Position numbers and translations under genes: made by a program
Notes under the pieces: generated by a model
Databases searched by the model: none
Seen by the model: only the letters and a program-made list of their open reading frames with translations
Told to the model about the DNA's origin: nothing
Source of the DNA: Algibacter sp045066735
Lineage (GTDB): Bacteria > Bacteroidota > Bacteroidia > Flavobacteriales > Flavobacteriaceae
NCBI RefSeq assembly: GCF_045066735.1
Contig: NZ_JBISHH010000025.1
Location: 124,001 to 188,000, forward strand
Direction of reading: 5' to 3'
DNA length: 64,000 nucleotides
Shown: positions 37,292 to 47,080 of the stretch, piece after piece
How the letters are laid out: each line of letters opens with the position of its first letter
Numbering within the stretch: the stretch's first letter is position 1

Positions 37292-37600
37292 ATGAAAAAA
37301 ATAATGTTTTTAATGATTACGCTTTTTTTGGCGTATTCAGTCAATAGTCAAAATAGTGATAAAAAAACTTTTGAAGCTTCAATGGAGTTTGCGAAGTTAT
37401 CAAAAACGGAAATTGCTAAAATTACGCCACTTAATAAAGAAAAAGTGGAATCTATTCAAGCTATTCGAAAGCAAAAATTGTCCAAAGACGATCAAAAAGT
37501 AAAAATAAAAGAGATTAAGAAAGCTACTGGAAAAAAAATAATAGAACTCATTGGCAAGAAGAAGTACAGCCAAATGATGAAATATTGGAAAGAAGGTTAA
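37292..37600 (+). CDS. Small exported basic helical protein, function unknown
   Basis: 102 residues with a signal peptide ending VNSQ (about residue 20). The mature part is almost entirely helical and very lysine-rich (SKTEIAKITPLNKEKVESI, then repeated K/E/I stretches to KKYSQMMKYWKEG). The layout, with one helix breaking at PLNKEK and a second helical run, resembles the small periplasmic CpxP/Spy-like or DUF4890-like proteins. The motif is too loose to claim membership. It is the last gene before a strong terminator and sits 51 bp after GH29, so it is probably expressed with the enzymes. It may bind anionic (sulfated) oligosaccharide through its positive charge (speculation). Confidence 0.7.
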   Translation: MKKIMFLMITLFLAYSVNSQNSDKKTFEASMEFAKLSKTEIAKITPLNKEKVESIQAIRKQKLSKDDQKVKIKEIKKATGKKIIELIGKKKYSQMMKYWKEG

Positions 37601-37620
37601 CTTACAATTAAATAGCATAG

Positions 37621-37657
37621 AAAAGAGAAGCTTCATTATGAGGTTTCTCTTTTTTTT
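37621..37657 (+). terminator. Rho-independent terminator after the propeller-GH29 operon
   Basis: AAAAGAGAA at 37621-37629 pairs with TTCTCTTTT at 37645-37653, with a partly self-pairing 15-base loop, followed by a run of T. It lies about 20 bases after the small basic protein gene. Confidence 0.8.
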
Positions 37658-37733
37658 ATCAATACTGAATTATAAAACAACATACCTTCTGTTTTTCAAA
37701 TCATATGTAACCTAATTAATCAATGATTTAAAA

Positions 37734-37741
37734 TATTTTTG
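37734..37741 (+). promoter_or_regulatory. Predicted -7 promoter element for the sulfatase operon
   Basis: TATTTTTG matches TAnnTTTG and lies 17 bases before the start codon at 37759, just after a terminator. No convincing -33 element is seen. Confidence 0.4.
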
Positions 37742-37758
37742 ATAAACACCATATTCCG

Positions 37759-39576
37759 ATGATTTTTAAAAGAAGAAACATATTAATATTTAAATCAATT
37801 TTTATATTAATTACGTGCATGCAATTAGCAATAGGACACGCGTTTCAAAAAAAAGCACAAAATCCTCCAAATGTTATTTTAATTCTCACAGACGATCAGG
37901 GTATTGGTGATTTAGGTTGCCACGGAAATCCTTGGCTTAAAACACCAAACTTAGATATGTTTTATGAGCAATCTGTACGTTTAACAGATTTTCATGTAAG
38001 CCCGTATTGCACACCAACACGTGCAGCGATAATGACAGGTAGGTACCCAATCAATAACGGTGCTTGGGCCACTTACAAGGGGCGCGATGCTTTAGCAAAA
38101 AGCACTTCAACTATGGCAAATGTATTCAAACAAAATGGTTACAATACTGCCTTATTTGGGAAGTGGCATTTAGGTGATAATTACCCTACGCGACCAACCG
38201 ACCTCGGTTTTGAAACAGCGATACATCACAAAGCTGGTGGTGTTGGCGAATTGTCCGATTATTGGGGGAATAGTTATTTTGATGATGTTTATTACGTTAA
38301 TAACGAACCCAAGCAATTTGAAGGGTATTGCACTGATATTTGGTTTGATGAAACCATTAAATATATCGATAGTAAAAATCAAGAGTCAAAACCGTTTTTT
38401 GTTTACTTAGCAACAAATGCACCACATTCACCTTGGATTGTGGATGAAAAATATGCGAAACCCTACCAAGCACTTGAGGGCACTAAGATTAATAATGCAA
38501 ATTTCTATGGAATGCTTGCTAATATTGATGAGAACTTCGGAAAATTGGACGCTTATTTAAAGAAACAAAATTTATTAGATAACACAATTGTAATTTACAT
38601 GACAGATAATGGTACCAGTGGGGGTATGAGTCGTGATGGTAAAAATATTGGTTATAATAAAGGGCTTCGTGGTATAAAAGGAGCCAAAACAGAAGGTGGT
38701 CATCGTGTGCCGTTTTTTATTCGTTGGCCAAATGGAAGTTTAGAAGGAGGTCGAGATATTAACAACCTCACATCGCATGTTGATATACTACCTACGCTGG
38801 CAAATTTATGTCATCTAAAAATTCCTTCAACCATGAAGCTGGATGGTGAAGATTTATCAGAACTTTTATTAGCGGAAAAAAATAACACGAACCGCTCAGT
38901 TTTTATTCATAATAGGCAAGATTGGCGTCAACCTAAAGATGTTATGGAGACTTGTATAATTGTAGGTAAATGGCGATTAATTAATGGCAATGAGTTGTAT
39001 AATGTAGTTAAAGACCCTTATCAAAAAAATAATGTTGCTGCCATGCATCCTGAAATAGTTAAGCAGTTATTATTTCAAAATAAAGCCTTTTTAAAACGAA
39101 CGAAAGAAAACCCAGAGTATAACGAACTTCCTGTTAGTGTTATTGGTAATAAAAACCAAAAAGAAATTAAACTAACCATACAGCATGCTATTGGCGAAGA
39201 TGGCGGTATTTGGAAACCCGAACAAGTCGCTTCCGGAATGAAAAACAAAAATAATACACATGCTATAGAAGTTGAAAAAGATGGTGAATATTTAATTTCA
39301 TGCAGAAGATGGCCAAAAGAATGTCCCGGTCCTGTTTGGGGAACCCCTTCTGTAAATCCTAAAAACTTGTACCAATACGAGACTATTGAGCCAACTAAAG
39401 TCCGAATAAAAATAGCAAATCAAATCTTAGAACAGGAGATAGATGGCGAGCAAGAAACCATAGAGTTTAAAGTGCATTTATCTAAAGGAAAGACCTTGTT
39501 GGTTAATGATTTTATTGAAGGCACAGAGGAATATGGAGTTTATTATACATATATAAGTGAGTTTAATAATAAATAA
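37759..39576 (+). CDS. S1 family sulfatase with C-terminal beta domain, exported
   Basis: 605 residues with an N-terminal membrane/signal segment (about 8-29). The formylglycine motif is CTPTR (Cys84). Metal-site motifs are LILTDDQGIGDLGCHGNP (about 40-57) and the mid-protein MTDNGTSGG, where Asn replaces the more common His. The sulfatase core ends around residue 440. The remaining roughly 165 residues (from EIKLTIQHAIGEDGG) form a beta-rich module with two cysteines, seen in some arylsulfatase-A-type enzymes and possibly carbohydrate binding. It is first in an operon of seven genes with two to three dozen bases or fewer between neighbours. Confidence 0.9.
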   Translation: MIFKRRNILIFKSIFILITCMQLAIGHAFQKKAQNPPNVILILTDDQGIGDLGCHGNPWLKTPNLDMFYEQSVRLTDFHVSPYCTPTRAAIMTGRYPINNGAWATYKGRDALAKSTSTMANVFKQNGYNTALFGKWHLGDNYPTRPTDLGFETAIHHKAGGVGELSDYWGNSYFDDVYYVNNEPKQFEGYCTDIWFDETIKYIDSKNQESKPFFVYLATNAPHSPWIVDEKYAKPYQALEGTKINNANFYGMLANIDENFGKLDAYLKKQNLLDNTIVIYMTDNGTSGGMSRDGKNIGYNKGLRGIKGAKTEGGHRVPFFIRWPNGSLEGGRDINNLTSHVDILPTLANLCHLKIPSTMKLDGEDLSELLLAEKNNTNRSVFIHNRQDWRQPKDVMETCIIVGKWRLINGNELYNVVKDPYQKNNVAAMHPEIVKQLLFQNKAFLKRTKENPEYNELPVSVIGNKNQKEIKLTIQHAIGEDGGIWKPEQVASGMKNKNNTHAIEVEKDGEYLISCRRWPKECPGPVWGTPSVNPKNLYQYETIEPTKVRIKIANQILEQEIDGEQETIEFKVHLSKGKTLLVNDFIEGTEEYGVYYTYISEFNNK

Positions 39577-39588
39577 TAAAGTATAAAA

Positions 39589-41427
39589 ATGAAATCAAGA
39601 AAGACAAATAATCTCCTATGGATCTTTTTTTTGCTGTTAGTTAAATTTGCTTTTACACAACAGCAGCAACAAAAACCAAACGTACTTTGGGTACTCACAG
39701 ACGATCAGCGTTATGATGCCATTCGGGCATTCAATAAAATTTTGGATAACCGAGAAATGAGTGAGTTAGGTTATGTAGAATCTCCCAACGTAGACAAATT
39801 AACCCAAATGGGCACAACGTTTATCAATACTTATTGTCAGGCTACGGGCTGTGCACCTTCGCGAGCATCTATGATGACAGGAAGGTACCCTTTTCGCTCG
39901 GGAGTATATGAATTTGAATACCATAATAATCAAGCAGAACATTCTAAGCCTAGTTTACCTGAGCAAATGGTAGATTTAGGTTACGAAACTTTGCATATAG
40001 GAAAACTTGGTTTTCGTTTAAGAACTACTAAAAACGGGAAATTTCAAAGTGCCGAAGTATTTCAGAAAAATATTGATTTTAAACAATTACGCAAAGACGG
40101 TTTAACAGATTGGGGAAAAGATTGGTTTCATGAGTTAGATGGTAAGAAGTTAGATCAACCTATGAAAAATTTGGAGTTTTTTGTAAACCCTGAAGGTGAA
40201 TTTGAATATATATTATCAGAAGAAGCTGAGAAAGAGTTTCCAAAATATAATGGGACCGCTCTTACAACTGCTAAGAAGTATGATTTGTTTCGAAAGTATA
40301 GCAAAAAAAATCCAAAATCCAATTATGAAGGGATGATTCTTGCAGGTGTTAGTAGCCGAAAAGCAGGCAAAACGAGAGATGGTTACTATGCTTCAATTTT
40401 TGACGATTACCTAAAAAATGAAAATGCAGAATTTACTGTGGGTTCTAGATCTTTTAAAGGTGTGAATACAGAGAAACCGTTGTTTTGCCATATAGGATTC
40501 GATTTTCCACACACGCCTGTATTGCCTCCAGCAAGCTTTAGAGACCGCTTTCAAAAATATACATATAAGGTTCCCGTTTTTAATAAAGAGGAACTAGAGA
40601 AGATGCCAGCACAATTAAAAAAACAGATAAATAATGCTTATGCTGATGATTTTACAGATGAAGAAAAGCATAAAATGATTCAAGATTATTACGCGTTTTG
40701 TGCCTATGGCGATGCATTGGTTGGCGAAACTACAGATGCTTTTATAAAATATAGTGAAGAGAAGAAACAACCTTGGATGATTGTTTATGTATGTGGCGAC
40801 CATGGTTGGAAATTGAACGACCACGGTTCTATTTCTAAATTCTCGTCTTGGGAAATTGATAGTCATAATCCAATTGTGGTGGTATCCTCAGATAAAAAAG
40901 CATTTCCTGCAGGAAAAGTAGTTAGAGATTTTACTGAGTTTGTAGATATTGCTCCAACAATTTTAGCAGCTTCAGGTGCAGATCTAGATAATCAAAAATT
41001 TAATTATTTAGATGGTTTAGATATGGCAAAAGTAGCTTCGGAAGATATTTCTGCAAGAGATTATATTGTTGGTGAAAGTCATGCTGTTACAGGTCCAAGA
41101 GCATTTATTAGAACCAAAGATTACGTGTTTTCTATGCAGACGCGTCCTAATAAAAAGCGTGGCGAAAATATGGATTGGGCATTACATTCTAGTTATAGTG
41201 ACTTAGATCCTGCTTTGTATGATATGAAAAATGATCCAAAAGAAGTGAATAATTTAGCTTTTGATAAAGGGTATTCTAAAATCGCTCAAACCATGAAAGA
41301 AAAGCTAATTAATATAGTTTTAGGAGATAATAGAGTTGAGGTGAAATGGGGAAAACGTGGTGACGGAACCGAAGTATTCCGCAGCAATTTTGCTCCTGGA
41401 GCTCACGATTATAAGTTGAAATTATAA
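39589..41427 (+). CDS. S1 family sulfatase (iduronate-2-sulfatase-like layout), exported
   Basis: 612 residues with a signal peptide ending AFTQ (about residue 23), then a short run of glutamines. The formylglycine motif is CAPSR (Cys88). Metal-site motifs are VLTDDQRYDAIRAF and CGDHGWKLNDHG. The DHGWKLND-HG form is typical of the iduronate-sulfatase/choline-sulfatase branch of S1. A long insertion at about 150-290 (DWFHELDGKKLDQ onward) separates the two halves. The substrate is probably a sulfated galactose residue given the context. It lies 12 bp after the first sulfatase of the operon and 11 bp before the PhoD-like gene. Confidence 0.9.
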   Translation: MKSRKTNNLLWIFFLLLVKFAFTQQQQQKPNVLWVLTDDQRYDAIRAFNKILDNREMSELGYVESPNVDKLTQMGTTFINTYCQATGCAPSRASMMTGRYPFRSGVYEFEYHNNQAEHSKPSLPEQMVDLGYETLHIGKLGFRLRTTKNGKFQSAEVFQKNIDFKQLRKDGLTDWGKDWFHELDGKKLDQPMKNLEFFVNPEGEFEYILSEEAEKEFPKYNGTALTTAKKYDLFRKYSKKNPKSNYEGMILAGVSSRKAGKTRDGYYASIFDDYLKNENAEFTVGSRSFKGVNTEKPLFCHIGFDFPHTPVLPPASFRDRFQKYTYKVPVFNKEELEKMPAQLKKQINNAYADDFTDEEKHKMIQDYYAFCAYGDALVGETTDAFIKYSEEKKQPWMIVYVCGDHGWKLNDHGSISKFSSWEIDSHNPIVVVSSDKKAFPAGKVVRDFTEFVDIAPTILAASGADLDNQKFNYLDGLDMAKVASEDISARDYIVGESHAVTGPRAFIRTKDYVFSMQTRPNKKRGENMDWALHSSYSDLDPALYDMKNDPKEVNNLAFDKGYSKIAQTMKEKLINIVLGDNRVEVKWGKRGDGTEVFRSNFAPGAHDYKLKL

Positions 41428-41438
41428 AGAAACAATAA

Positions 41439-43232
41439 ATGAAAAAAAACATTTTGTATTGTGTTTGCTTGTTTATGGTGTTTGCTATAGCCCAGGGACA
41501 AAACTCTGGAGAAAATTCAAAAGCAAATAAAAAAAATCAAATCTGTTTTGCGTTATACACAGTGCACAAACAAACACTAAAACTTACCGCCCAGTTCTAC
41601 CCAATAAAAGACTACAATCCGTTTATAGCAGAATTACAAATAAAAATTGATGAAAAATGGGAAACAGTGCAAGAGTCTCGTATTCAGTATCCCGGATATA
41701 CTGCACATTTTAGAATAGAAAACTGGGACGACACCCAGGAGAAAGCATATCGCGTTGCTTATAAAAATGAGTTTTTTTATGATGGTATAGTTCGTAAAAA
41801 CCCAAAAGAAAAAGATGAAATTATCATGGCTGCATTTTCATGTTGGTCTATTTATAAAAGACATGGCGGCGAGGGACCTGCAGACGATATTATAAATAAC
41901 TTAAATAGATTGAAGCCTGATGTTTTATTCTTTGCCGGAGATCAATCCTACGATCATAGCGACCATTATGGGTATTGGTTAAAGTTTGGAGAAGTATTTG
42001 GAGATATTATTAGAAATACGCCAACCATTGTTATACCTGACGACCATGATATTGGACAAGGGAATTTATGGGGTGATGGAGGAAGAAAATCACAAAGTAG
42101 AGATGGGAATTACGGCGGTTATTATATGCCCGTAGACTATATTAAAGAAGTAGAACGTGCGCAAACTAGTCATTTACCAGATCCTTATGATCCAACTCCT
42201 ATAGAGCAAGGTATTGGTGTTTATTATACAGATTATACATGGGGAGGCGTGAGCTTTGCTATTTTAGAAGATCGTAAATTTAAATCGGGACCTAAACGCG
42301 TTTTGGGTAAGGGGAGTTTTCAAGATACTCGAGAAATGGATGTTGAAGGCGCAACTTTATTGGGTGATAGACAATTAGATTTTTTAGAAGCTTGGACTAC
42401 AGATTGGAAAGATGCGGACATGAAAGCGGTTTTATCTCAAACCATTTTTGCAAACGTCACCACACATTCACCTACATTACAAAAAAAACAACGCTATAGT
42501 GTAGATTCTAACGGTTGGCCACAAGCGGGACGAAACAAAGCTTTGTCGGTTATTAGAAAAAGTTTTTCGTGTATGATTGGTGGTGATCAGCATTTAGGAT
42601 CAGTATTACATCATGGTATTGAAGATTGGAATAATGCGGGATATTCTTTTGCGGTACCAGCAGCTTCAAATTTTTGGATGCGTTGGTTTAAGCCAGATGC
42701 CCCAGGTAAAAACCATGTAAAAGGCATGCCGGATTATACCGGTGAGTATTTAGATGCATTTCATAATAAAATGACTGTGTTGGCTATTGCAAACCCAACT
42801 CATAAAGACAATACATCTAAAGAAAATTTATTAAACGGTCGAGCTTCAGGATACGGTGTTATTCGTTTTAATAAAACCTCTCGCCAAACTACATACGAGT
42901 GTTGGGCAAGAAATGTAGATATGTTTGCTCCAAATGCTAAGCCATATAATGGGTGGCCAGTAACTTTTAATCAAACTGATAATTTTCTAATAAAAAATGG
43001 TTTTGAATTACCCGAGTTGAAACTGAATAAAGCAAATCAAGTCATTACGGTTAAAAATCAATATACAAAAGAAGTGATTTCGTCCATAAGAATTAAAGGG
43101 AATACATATAAGCCCAAAGTATTACAATCTAATATGTACACTATTGAAGTTGGAGAAGGCCATAATAAAAAACATCTTTTTGATTTAGAAGCCATAAAAA
43201 ATAATAAGAAAACCATAAAAGTAGATTTATAA
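41439..43232 (+). CDS. PhoD-like metallophosphoesterase, exported
   Basis: 597 residues with a signal peptide ending IAQGQ (about residue 21). Calcineurin-type metal motifs are clear: FFAGDQSYDHSDHYGYW (about 165-181), IPDDHDIGQGNLWGDGG (about 199-215) and IGGDQHLGSVLHHG (about 381-394). An N-terminal beta domain precedes the catalytic core, as in PhoD alkaline phosphatases. PhoD enzymes cleave phosphate mono- or diesters with Fe/Ca or similar metals. Red-algal galactans are sulfated rather than phosphorylated. Placement inside a sulfatase/GH16 operon therefore raises the possibility of an ester hydrolase for another anion. Only the fold and metal motifs are certain. Confidence 0.82.
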   Translation: MKKNILYCVCLFMVFAIAQGQNSGENSKANKKNQICFALYTVHKQTLKLTAQFYPIKDYNPFIAELQIKIDEKWETVQESRIQYPGYTAHFRIENWDDTQEKAYRVAYKNEFFYDGIVRKNPKEKDEIIMAAFSCWSIYKRHGGEGPADDIINNLNRLKPDVLFFAGDQSYDHSDHYGYWLKFGEVFGDIIRNTPTIVIPDDHDIGQGNLWGDGGRKSQSRDGNYGGYYMPVDYIKEVERAQTSHLPDPYDPTPIEQGIGVYYTDYTWGGVSFAILEDRKFKSGPKRVLGKGSFQDTREMDVEGATLLGDRQLDFLEAWTTDWKDADMKAVLSQTIFANVTTHSPTLQKKQRYSVDSNGWPQAGRNKALSVIRKSFSCMIGGDQHLGSVLHHGIEDWNNAGYSFAVPAASNFWMRWFKPDAPGKNHVKGMPDYTGEYLDAFHNKMTVLAIANPTHKDNTSKENLLNGRASGYGVIRFNKTSRQTTYECWARNVDMFAPNAKPYNGWPVTFNQTDNFLIKNGFELPELKLNKANQVITVKNQYTKEVISSIRIKGNTYKPKVLQSNMYTIEVGEGHNKKHLFDLEAIKNNKKTIKVDL

Positions 43233-43245
43233 AACCATAATAGGA

Positions 43246-44511
43246 ATGAAAAAGATAGTAAGCTTTTTGATTGTTTGCATTTGCTTGTTGAATGTATATG
43301 CTCAATCCGGGCCGCCAGAACCACCAATAGGAAAGCGTTGGGTAATAAACCCTGAATTTTCTGATGAATTTAATGGATCAACTTTAGATTCTAATAAATG
43401 GTACAATTATCATCCGTCTTGGAAAGGTAGAGAGCCAGGGATTTTTTTGCCTTCACAAGTGTCTGTAAAAGATGGATATCTCCAAATAAAAGGGGAGAAG
43501 TTAAAGAAAGATACTATTGTAAATTCCTATGGTAGAGATATGACCTTTAATATTGCTGGCGGTGCTGTAGTTTCAAAAAAGGCAGCGCTTTTGGGGTATT
43601 ATGAGTGTCGAGCAAAGGCTGCGGCAACTACTATGTCTACAACATTTTGGTTTTCTACAACAGGTTCAGAAGTGGGACCAAATGGTTGTGATAAATATGG
43701 TCAAGAATGGGATATACAAGAATGTATTGGTAGAAGCGGCGATTTTGCAGGAACATTCTTTTCTAATGGCATGAATTCCAATGGGCATTTTTGGTACAAC
43801 GACTGCGATAAAGAGAGACATGATTTAAGAGCTCCAGCGGTAAAATTTGTTAATCAAGAATTAGCGTCAAAAGATTTTCATGTTTACGGCGGTTGGTGGA
43901 GAGATGAAAAAACAGCATCACTTTACTATGATGATAGAGCTCCAAAACACATGAAATTTTATGATGAGATAGTGGATAAACCTTTTAACAGACCTATGTA
44001 TATGCGTTTAGTGTCTGAAACCTACCCGTTTCCTTGGATAGAATTACCAACCGATGCAGAACTAGCAGACCCTACTAAAAATACGGTCTATTATGATTGG
44101 GTAAGAGGTTACGATTTGATTGATGTAAATCATGAAGGTATTGATCAATCTTATGAAATGGGTTTAAATTTATATAATGAAAGTATCATTTTTTCCGATT
44201 TACAAACCAAAATGGAAGCGGGCGAAGTATTAAAAATACCTTTAAGTTATAAAGCTAATCAGCATAGAAAAATCTATTTAAAAATTTCTGAAACTACAGA
44301 TAAACTCAAAGAAAAGTGGCATAAAAAAGTACTAGAGAAAGCAATAGATGTGTATCCAGGTTATGGAAATATGGAAGTTGTTTTTAAGGTTGACAAAAAA
44401 TTATCCAAGTCGGCAACATATATCGTAGAAGCATTAATAAGAGATGTTAGCGGTGAAAATAAATCTAAAGAAGCATTAGATACTAGTACTATGTTTTTTA
44501 CAGTTAATTAA
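43246..44511 (+). CDS. GH16 endo-galactanase (porphyranase/agarase-like) with C-terminal beta domain, exported
   Basis: 421 residues with a signal peptide ending NVYAQ (about residue 20). The GH16 jelly roll (30-300) shows SDEFNGSTLDSNKW, WKGREPGIFLPSQV and the catalytic signature EWDIQE (Glu154 nucleophile, Asp156, Glu159 acid/base). After YDWVRGYDL (about residue 290) comes a separate 120-residue beta domain without recognised family, which might bind substrate. The Trp, Arg and Glu pattern around the first strands is shared with agarases and porphyranases. The exact linkage is undetermined. It is 13 bp after the PhoD-like gene and 39 bp before GH2. Confidence 0.88.
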   Translation: MKKIVSFLIVCICLLNVYAQSGPPEPPIGKRWVINPEFSDEFNGSTLDSNKWYNYHPSWKGREPGIFLPSQVSVKDGYLQIKGEKLKKDTIVNSYGRDMTFNIAGGAVVSKKAALLGYYECRAKAAATTMSTTFWFSTTGSEVGPNGCDKYGQEWDIQECIGRSGDFAGTFFSNGMNSNGHFWYNDCDKERHDLRAPAVKFVNQELASKDFHVYGGWWRDEKTASLYYDDRAPKHMKFYDEIVDKPFNRPMYMRLVSETYPFPWIELPTDAELADPTKNTVYYDWVRGYDLIDVNHEGIDQSYEMGLNLYNESIIFSDLQTKMEAGEVLKIPLSYKANQHRKIYLKISETTDKLKEKWHKKVLEKAIDVYPGYGNMEVVFKVDKKLSKSATYIVEALIRDVSGENKSKEALDTSTMFFTVN

Positions 44512-44550
44512 TTTATTGAAATCTGAAAACTTGTTAAAAGAAAATAAACA

Positions 44551-47061
44551 ATGAAAAAAATAAGATTAATAGTCGCGTTGTTCGCTTGTTGTAATATGTT
44601 TTATGCACAAGAACGAACACTAGATTTTAATTTCGATTGGAAATTCACATTAGTTAAAGAGACAGGAATTCCTGCCACTTTACCTTTAGATGATGCGTCA
44701 TGGAAAGATATTCGTTTACCACACGATTGGAGTGTAGAGGCTTCGTTTAGTGAAGATTTCGATGGTGCTACAGGATATTTACCAGGGGGAGTTGGAATTT
44801 ATCAAAAACATTTTGATACGCCGGCTAACAGCGATTCAAAAAATGTATTCGTCCTGTTTGATGGTGTTTATAATAATGCCACCTTTTGGTTAAATGGAAA
44901 GCTATTGGGCGAGAATCCATATGGCTATTCGCCAACTTATTTTAATCTCACCAAAGCTTTAAAAACAGATGGGTCAAAAAACATACTAACTGTTCATGTA
45001 GATCATTCGCGCTATGTGGATAGTCGCTGGTATACCGGTAGTGGTATTTATAGAAATGTAAAGTTAATAACAGTCGATAAACTTCACATTCCTATTTGGG
45101 GAACTTTTGTGACAACTCCGGAAATTAATAATGATGCCGCAACAGTTCAAATAAATACTAAAATTAAAAATGACTATAGTAAAAATCACAATATCAAGGT
45201 CGTTACAAAAATAATTGATAATCAAGGTGTAACGGTAGCGCTTCAGGAAAAAGAGACTAAAATAAGTTCTGGAAAAGAAATAGAGCTTTCACAAAGTTTA
45301 GAAGTGGCAAACCCAAAATTATGGGATATCGAGCATCCCAACATGTATAAAGTTATTACAGATATTTTAGTAAAAGGTAAAATTACAGACAGCTATACCA
45401 CGCCATTCGGTATTAGAAGTTTGTTGTTTGATAAGGATAATGGATTCTTTTTAAATGGTAAATCAACTTATGTAAAAGGTATTTGTATACATCACGATGG
45501 TGGTTTGGTTGGAGTAGCAGTTCCAAAAGGTGTTTGGAGAAGAAGGTTACAAATTTTAAAAGACGGTGGTGTCAATGCCATTCGAACTTCGCATAATCCT
45601 TTTTCACAAGAGTTTTTAGATCTGTGCGACGAGATGGGGATTCTGGTTCAAAATGAAATTTTTGATGAAATGGATAACCCGAAAGATAAGCAACTCAACA
45701 AGAATGAACAAAGCGAGCAATACATCACTAAAGGCTATACAGAGCATTTTCAAAAATGGGGTGAAAGTGATTTAAAAAGAACCATGCTAAGAGATAGAAA
45801 CCACCCATCGGTATTTCAATGGAGTATTGGTAATGAAATTGAATGGACCTACGAAGGTTACAAGCATGTAAGTGGTTTATGGGAACCCGGAGTTGGAGGG
45901 TATTGGAATAAAATACCGCAGTTAACAAAGGAAGAAATGATAGCGCGCTACAAGGCATTGCCCGAGCGAAAATTTATGTTAGCCGAAACTGCAAAAAGAT
46001 TGTCGAAATGGGTTAAGGAATTAGACCAAACGCGCCCAGTAACTTCTAATTTAATTATTCCAGTAGCGAGCTTAGCTTCGGGTTATGCAGATGCTTTGGA
46101 TATTGTTGGGTTTAGTTACCAAACCAATCAATACGCTTGGAGTAAAAAAAATTATCCGGATAAATTATTAACAGGTTCTGAAAATTCAGGAAGTTGGCAA
46201 GATTGGAATTCTATAATAGAAAACCCAATGGTGTTTAGTATGTATATGTGGACAGGTATTGATTACATGGGTGAGTCTCACAAAAAATGGCCACAAAAAG
46301 GCTGGGATGGCGATTTGTTAGATTTTGCAGGGTTTAAAAAACAAGGGTGGTATTATTTTAAAAGTATTTGGGTTAACAAACCTCATGTTTCTATAGGAAC
46401 AATGCCTTTAACAAATTCTGGATTTGAAAGAGATTCTTTAAGTGGAAAAGCTGTAGCAACATCTGCAAAAGTTTTAAATTGGAATAACAGTAAAGCCAAT
46501 ATGCATTGGAATTATAAACCGGGAGAATTAGTAGTTGTAGAGGTGCCAACAAACAATCATGTTGTTGAATTGTTTTTAAATAATCGTTCTTTAGGAAGTA
46601 GAAGTTTAAGCGATAATCCGGATAGAATTTTACGTTGGATTGTGCCTTTTGAAGCTGGAACACTAACTGCAAAAGCTGGTTTTAAAGGGCAAGAAGTAGA
46701 ATCTATCTTAAAAACTACTTCTGCCGCGGTAGCCATTAAATTATCAACAGATAAAACAGTTTTAAATTCAGATGGTTATGATGTGGCTCATGTTGTGGCT
46801 CAATTAATAGATAAAGATGGCCTAGAAGTGAAAACTGAAGAGGCATCACTAAAGTTTGATGTTGATGGAAAAGTAAAGGTTTTAGGTGTAGATAATGGCT
46901 CAAACAAGAGCATTCAAGATTATCAATCTAATAAGATAACAACTTACAAAGGTAGAGCTTTACTATTAGTACAGTCCTTAAAAGAAAAAACAGGATATAT
47001 AAAAATTAAAGCAACAGCACCAAGACTTAAAAGTAATTTGGTCACTCTTCAAACTAAATAA
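44551..47061 (+). CDS. GH2 beta-galactosidase family, exported
   Basis: 836 residues with a signal peptide ending MFYAQ (about residue 20). GH2 jelly roll starts DFNFDWKF and RLPHDWSVE. The TIM barrel carries acid/base Glu429 (QWSIGNEIEW) and predicted nucleophile Glu544 (TGSENSGSW). The C-terminal part has a DUF4982-like domain (about 630-730) and a further Ig-like domain to the end. This architecture is common in exo-beta-galactosidases of Bacteroidetes loci. It shares the overall plan with the GH2 at 53261. Its place between GH16 and two sulfatases suggests it trims beta-linked D-galactose from desulfated oligosaccharides (inference). Confidence 0.9.
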   Translation: MKKIRLIVALFACCNMFYAQERTLDFNFDWKFTLVKETGIPATLPLDDASWKDIRLPHDWSVEASFSEDFDGATGYLPGGVGIYQKHFDTPANSDSKNVFVLFDGVYNNATFWLNGKLLGENPYGYSPTYFNLTKALKTDGSKNILTVHVDHSRYVDSRWYTGSGIYRNVKLITVDKLHIPIWGTFVTTPEINNDAATVQINTKIKNDYSKNHNIKVVTKIIDNQGVTVALQEKETKISSGKEIELSQSLEVANPKLWDIEHPNMYKVITDILVKGKITDSYTTPFGIRSLLFDKDNGFFLNGKSTYVKGICIHHDGGLVGVAVPKGVWRRRLQILKDGGVNAIRTSHNPFSQEFLDLCDEMGILVQNEIFDEMDNPKDKQLNKNEQSEQYITKGYTEHFQKWGESDLKRTMLRDRNHPSVFQWSIGNEIEWTYEGYKHVSGLWEPGVGGYWNKIPQLTKEEMIARYKALPERKFMLAETAKRLSKWVKELDQTRPVTSNLIIPVASLASGYADALDIVGFSYQTNQYAWSKKNYPDKLLTGSENSGSWQDWNSIIENPMVFSMYMWTGIDYMGESHKKWPQKGWDGDLLDFAGFKKQGWYYFKSIWVNKPHVSIGTMPLTNSGFERDSLSGKAVATSAKVLNWNNSKANMHWNYKPGELVVVEVPTNNHVVELFLNNRSLGSRSLSDNPDRILRWIVPFEAGTLTAKAGFKGQEVESILKTTSAAVAIKLSTDKTVLNSDGYDVAHVVAQLIDKDGLEVKTEEASLKFDVDGKVKVLGVDNGSNKSIQDYQSNKITTYKGRALLLVQSLKEKTGYIKIKATAPRLKSNLVTLQTK

Positions 47062-47080
47062 TACCATAAGAAAGGAAACA

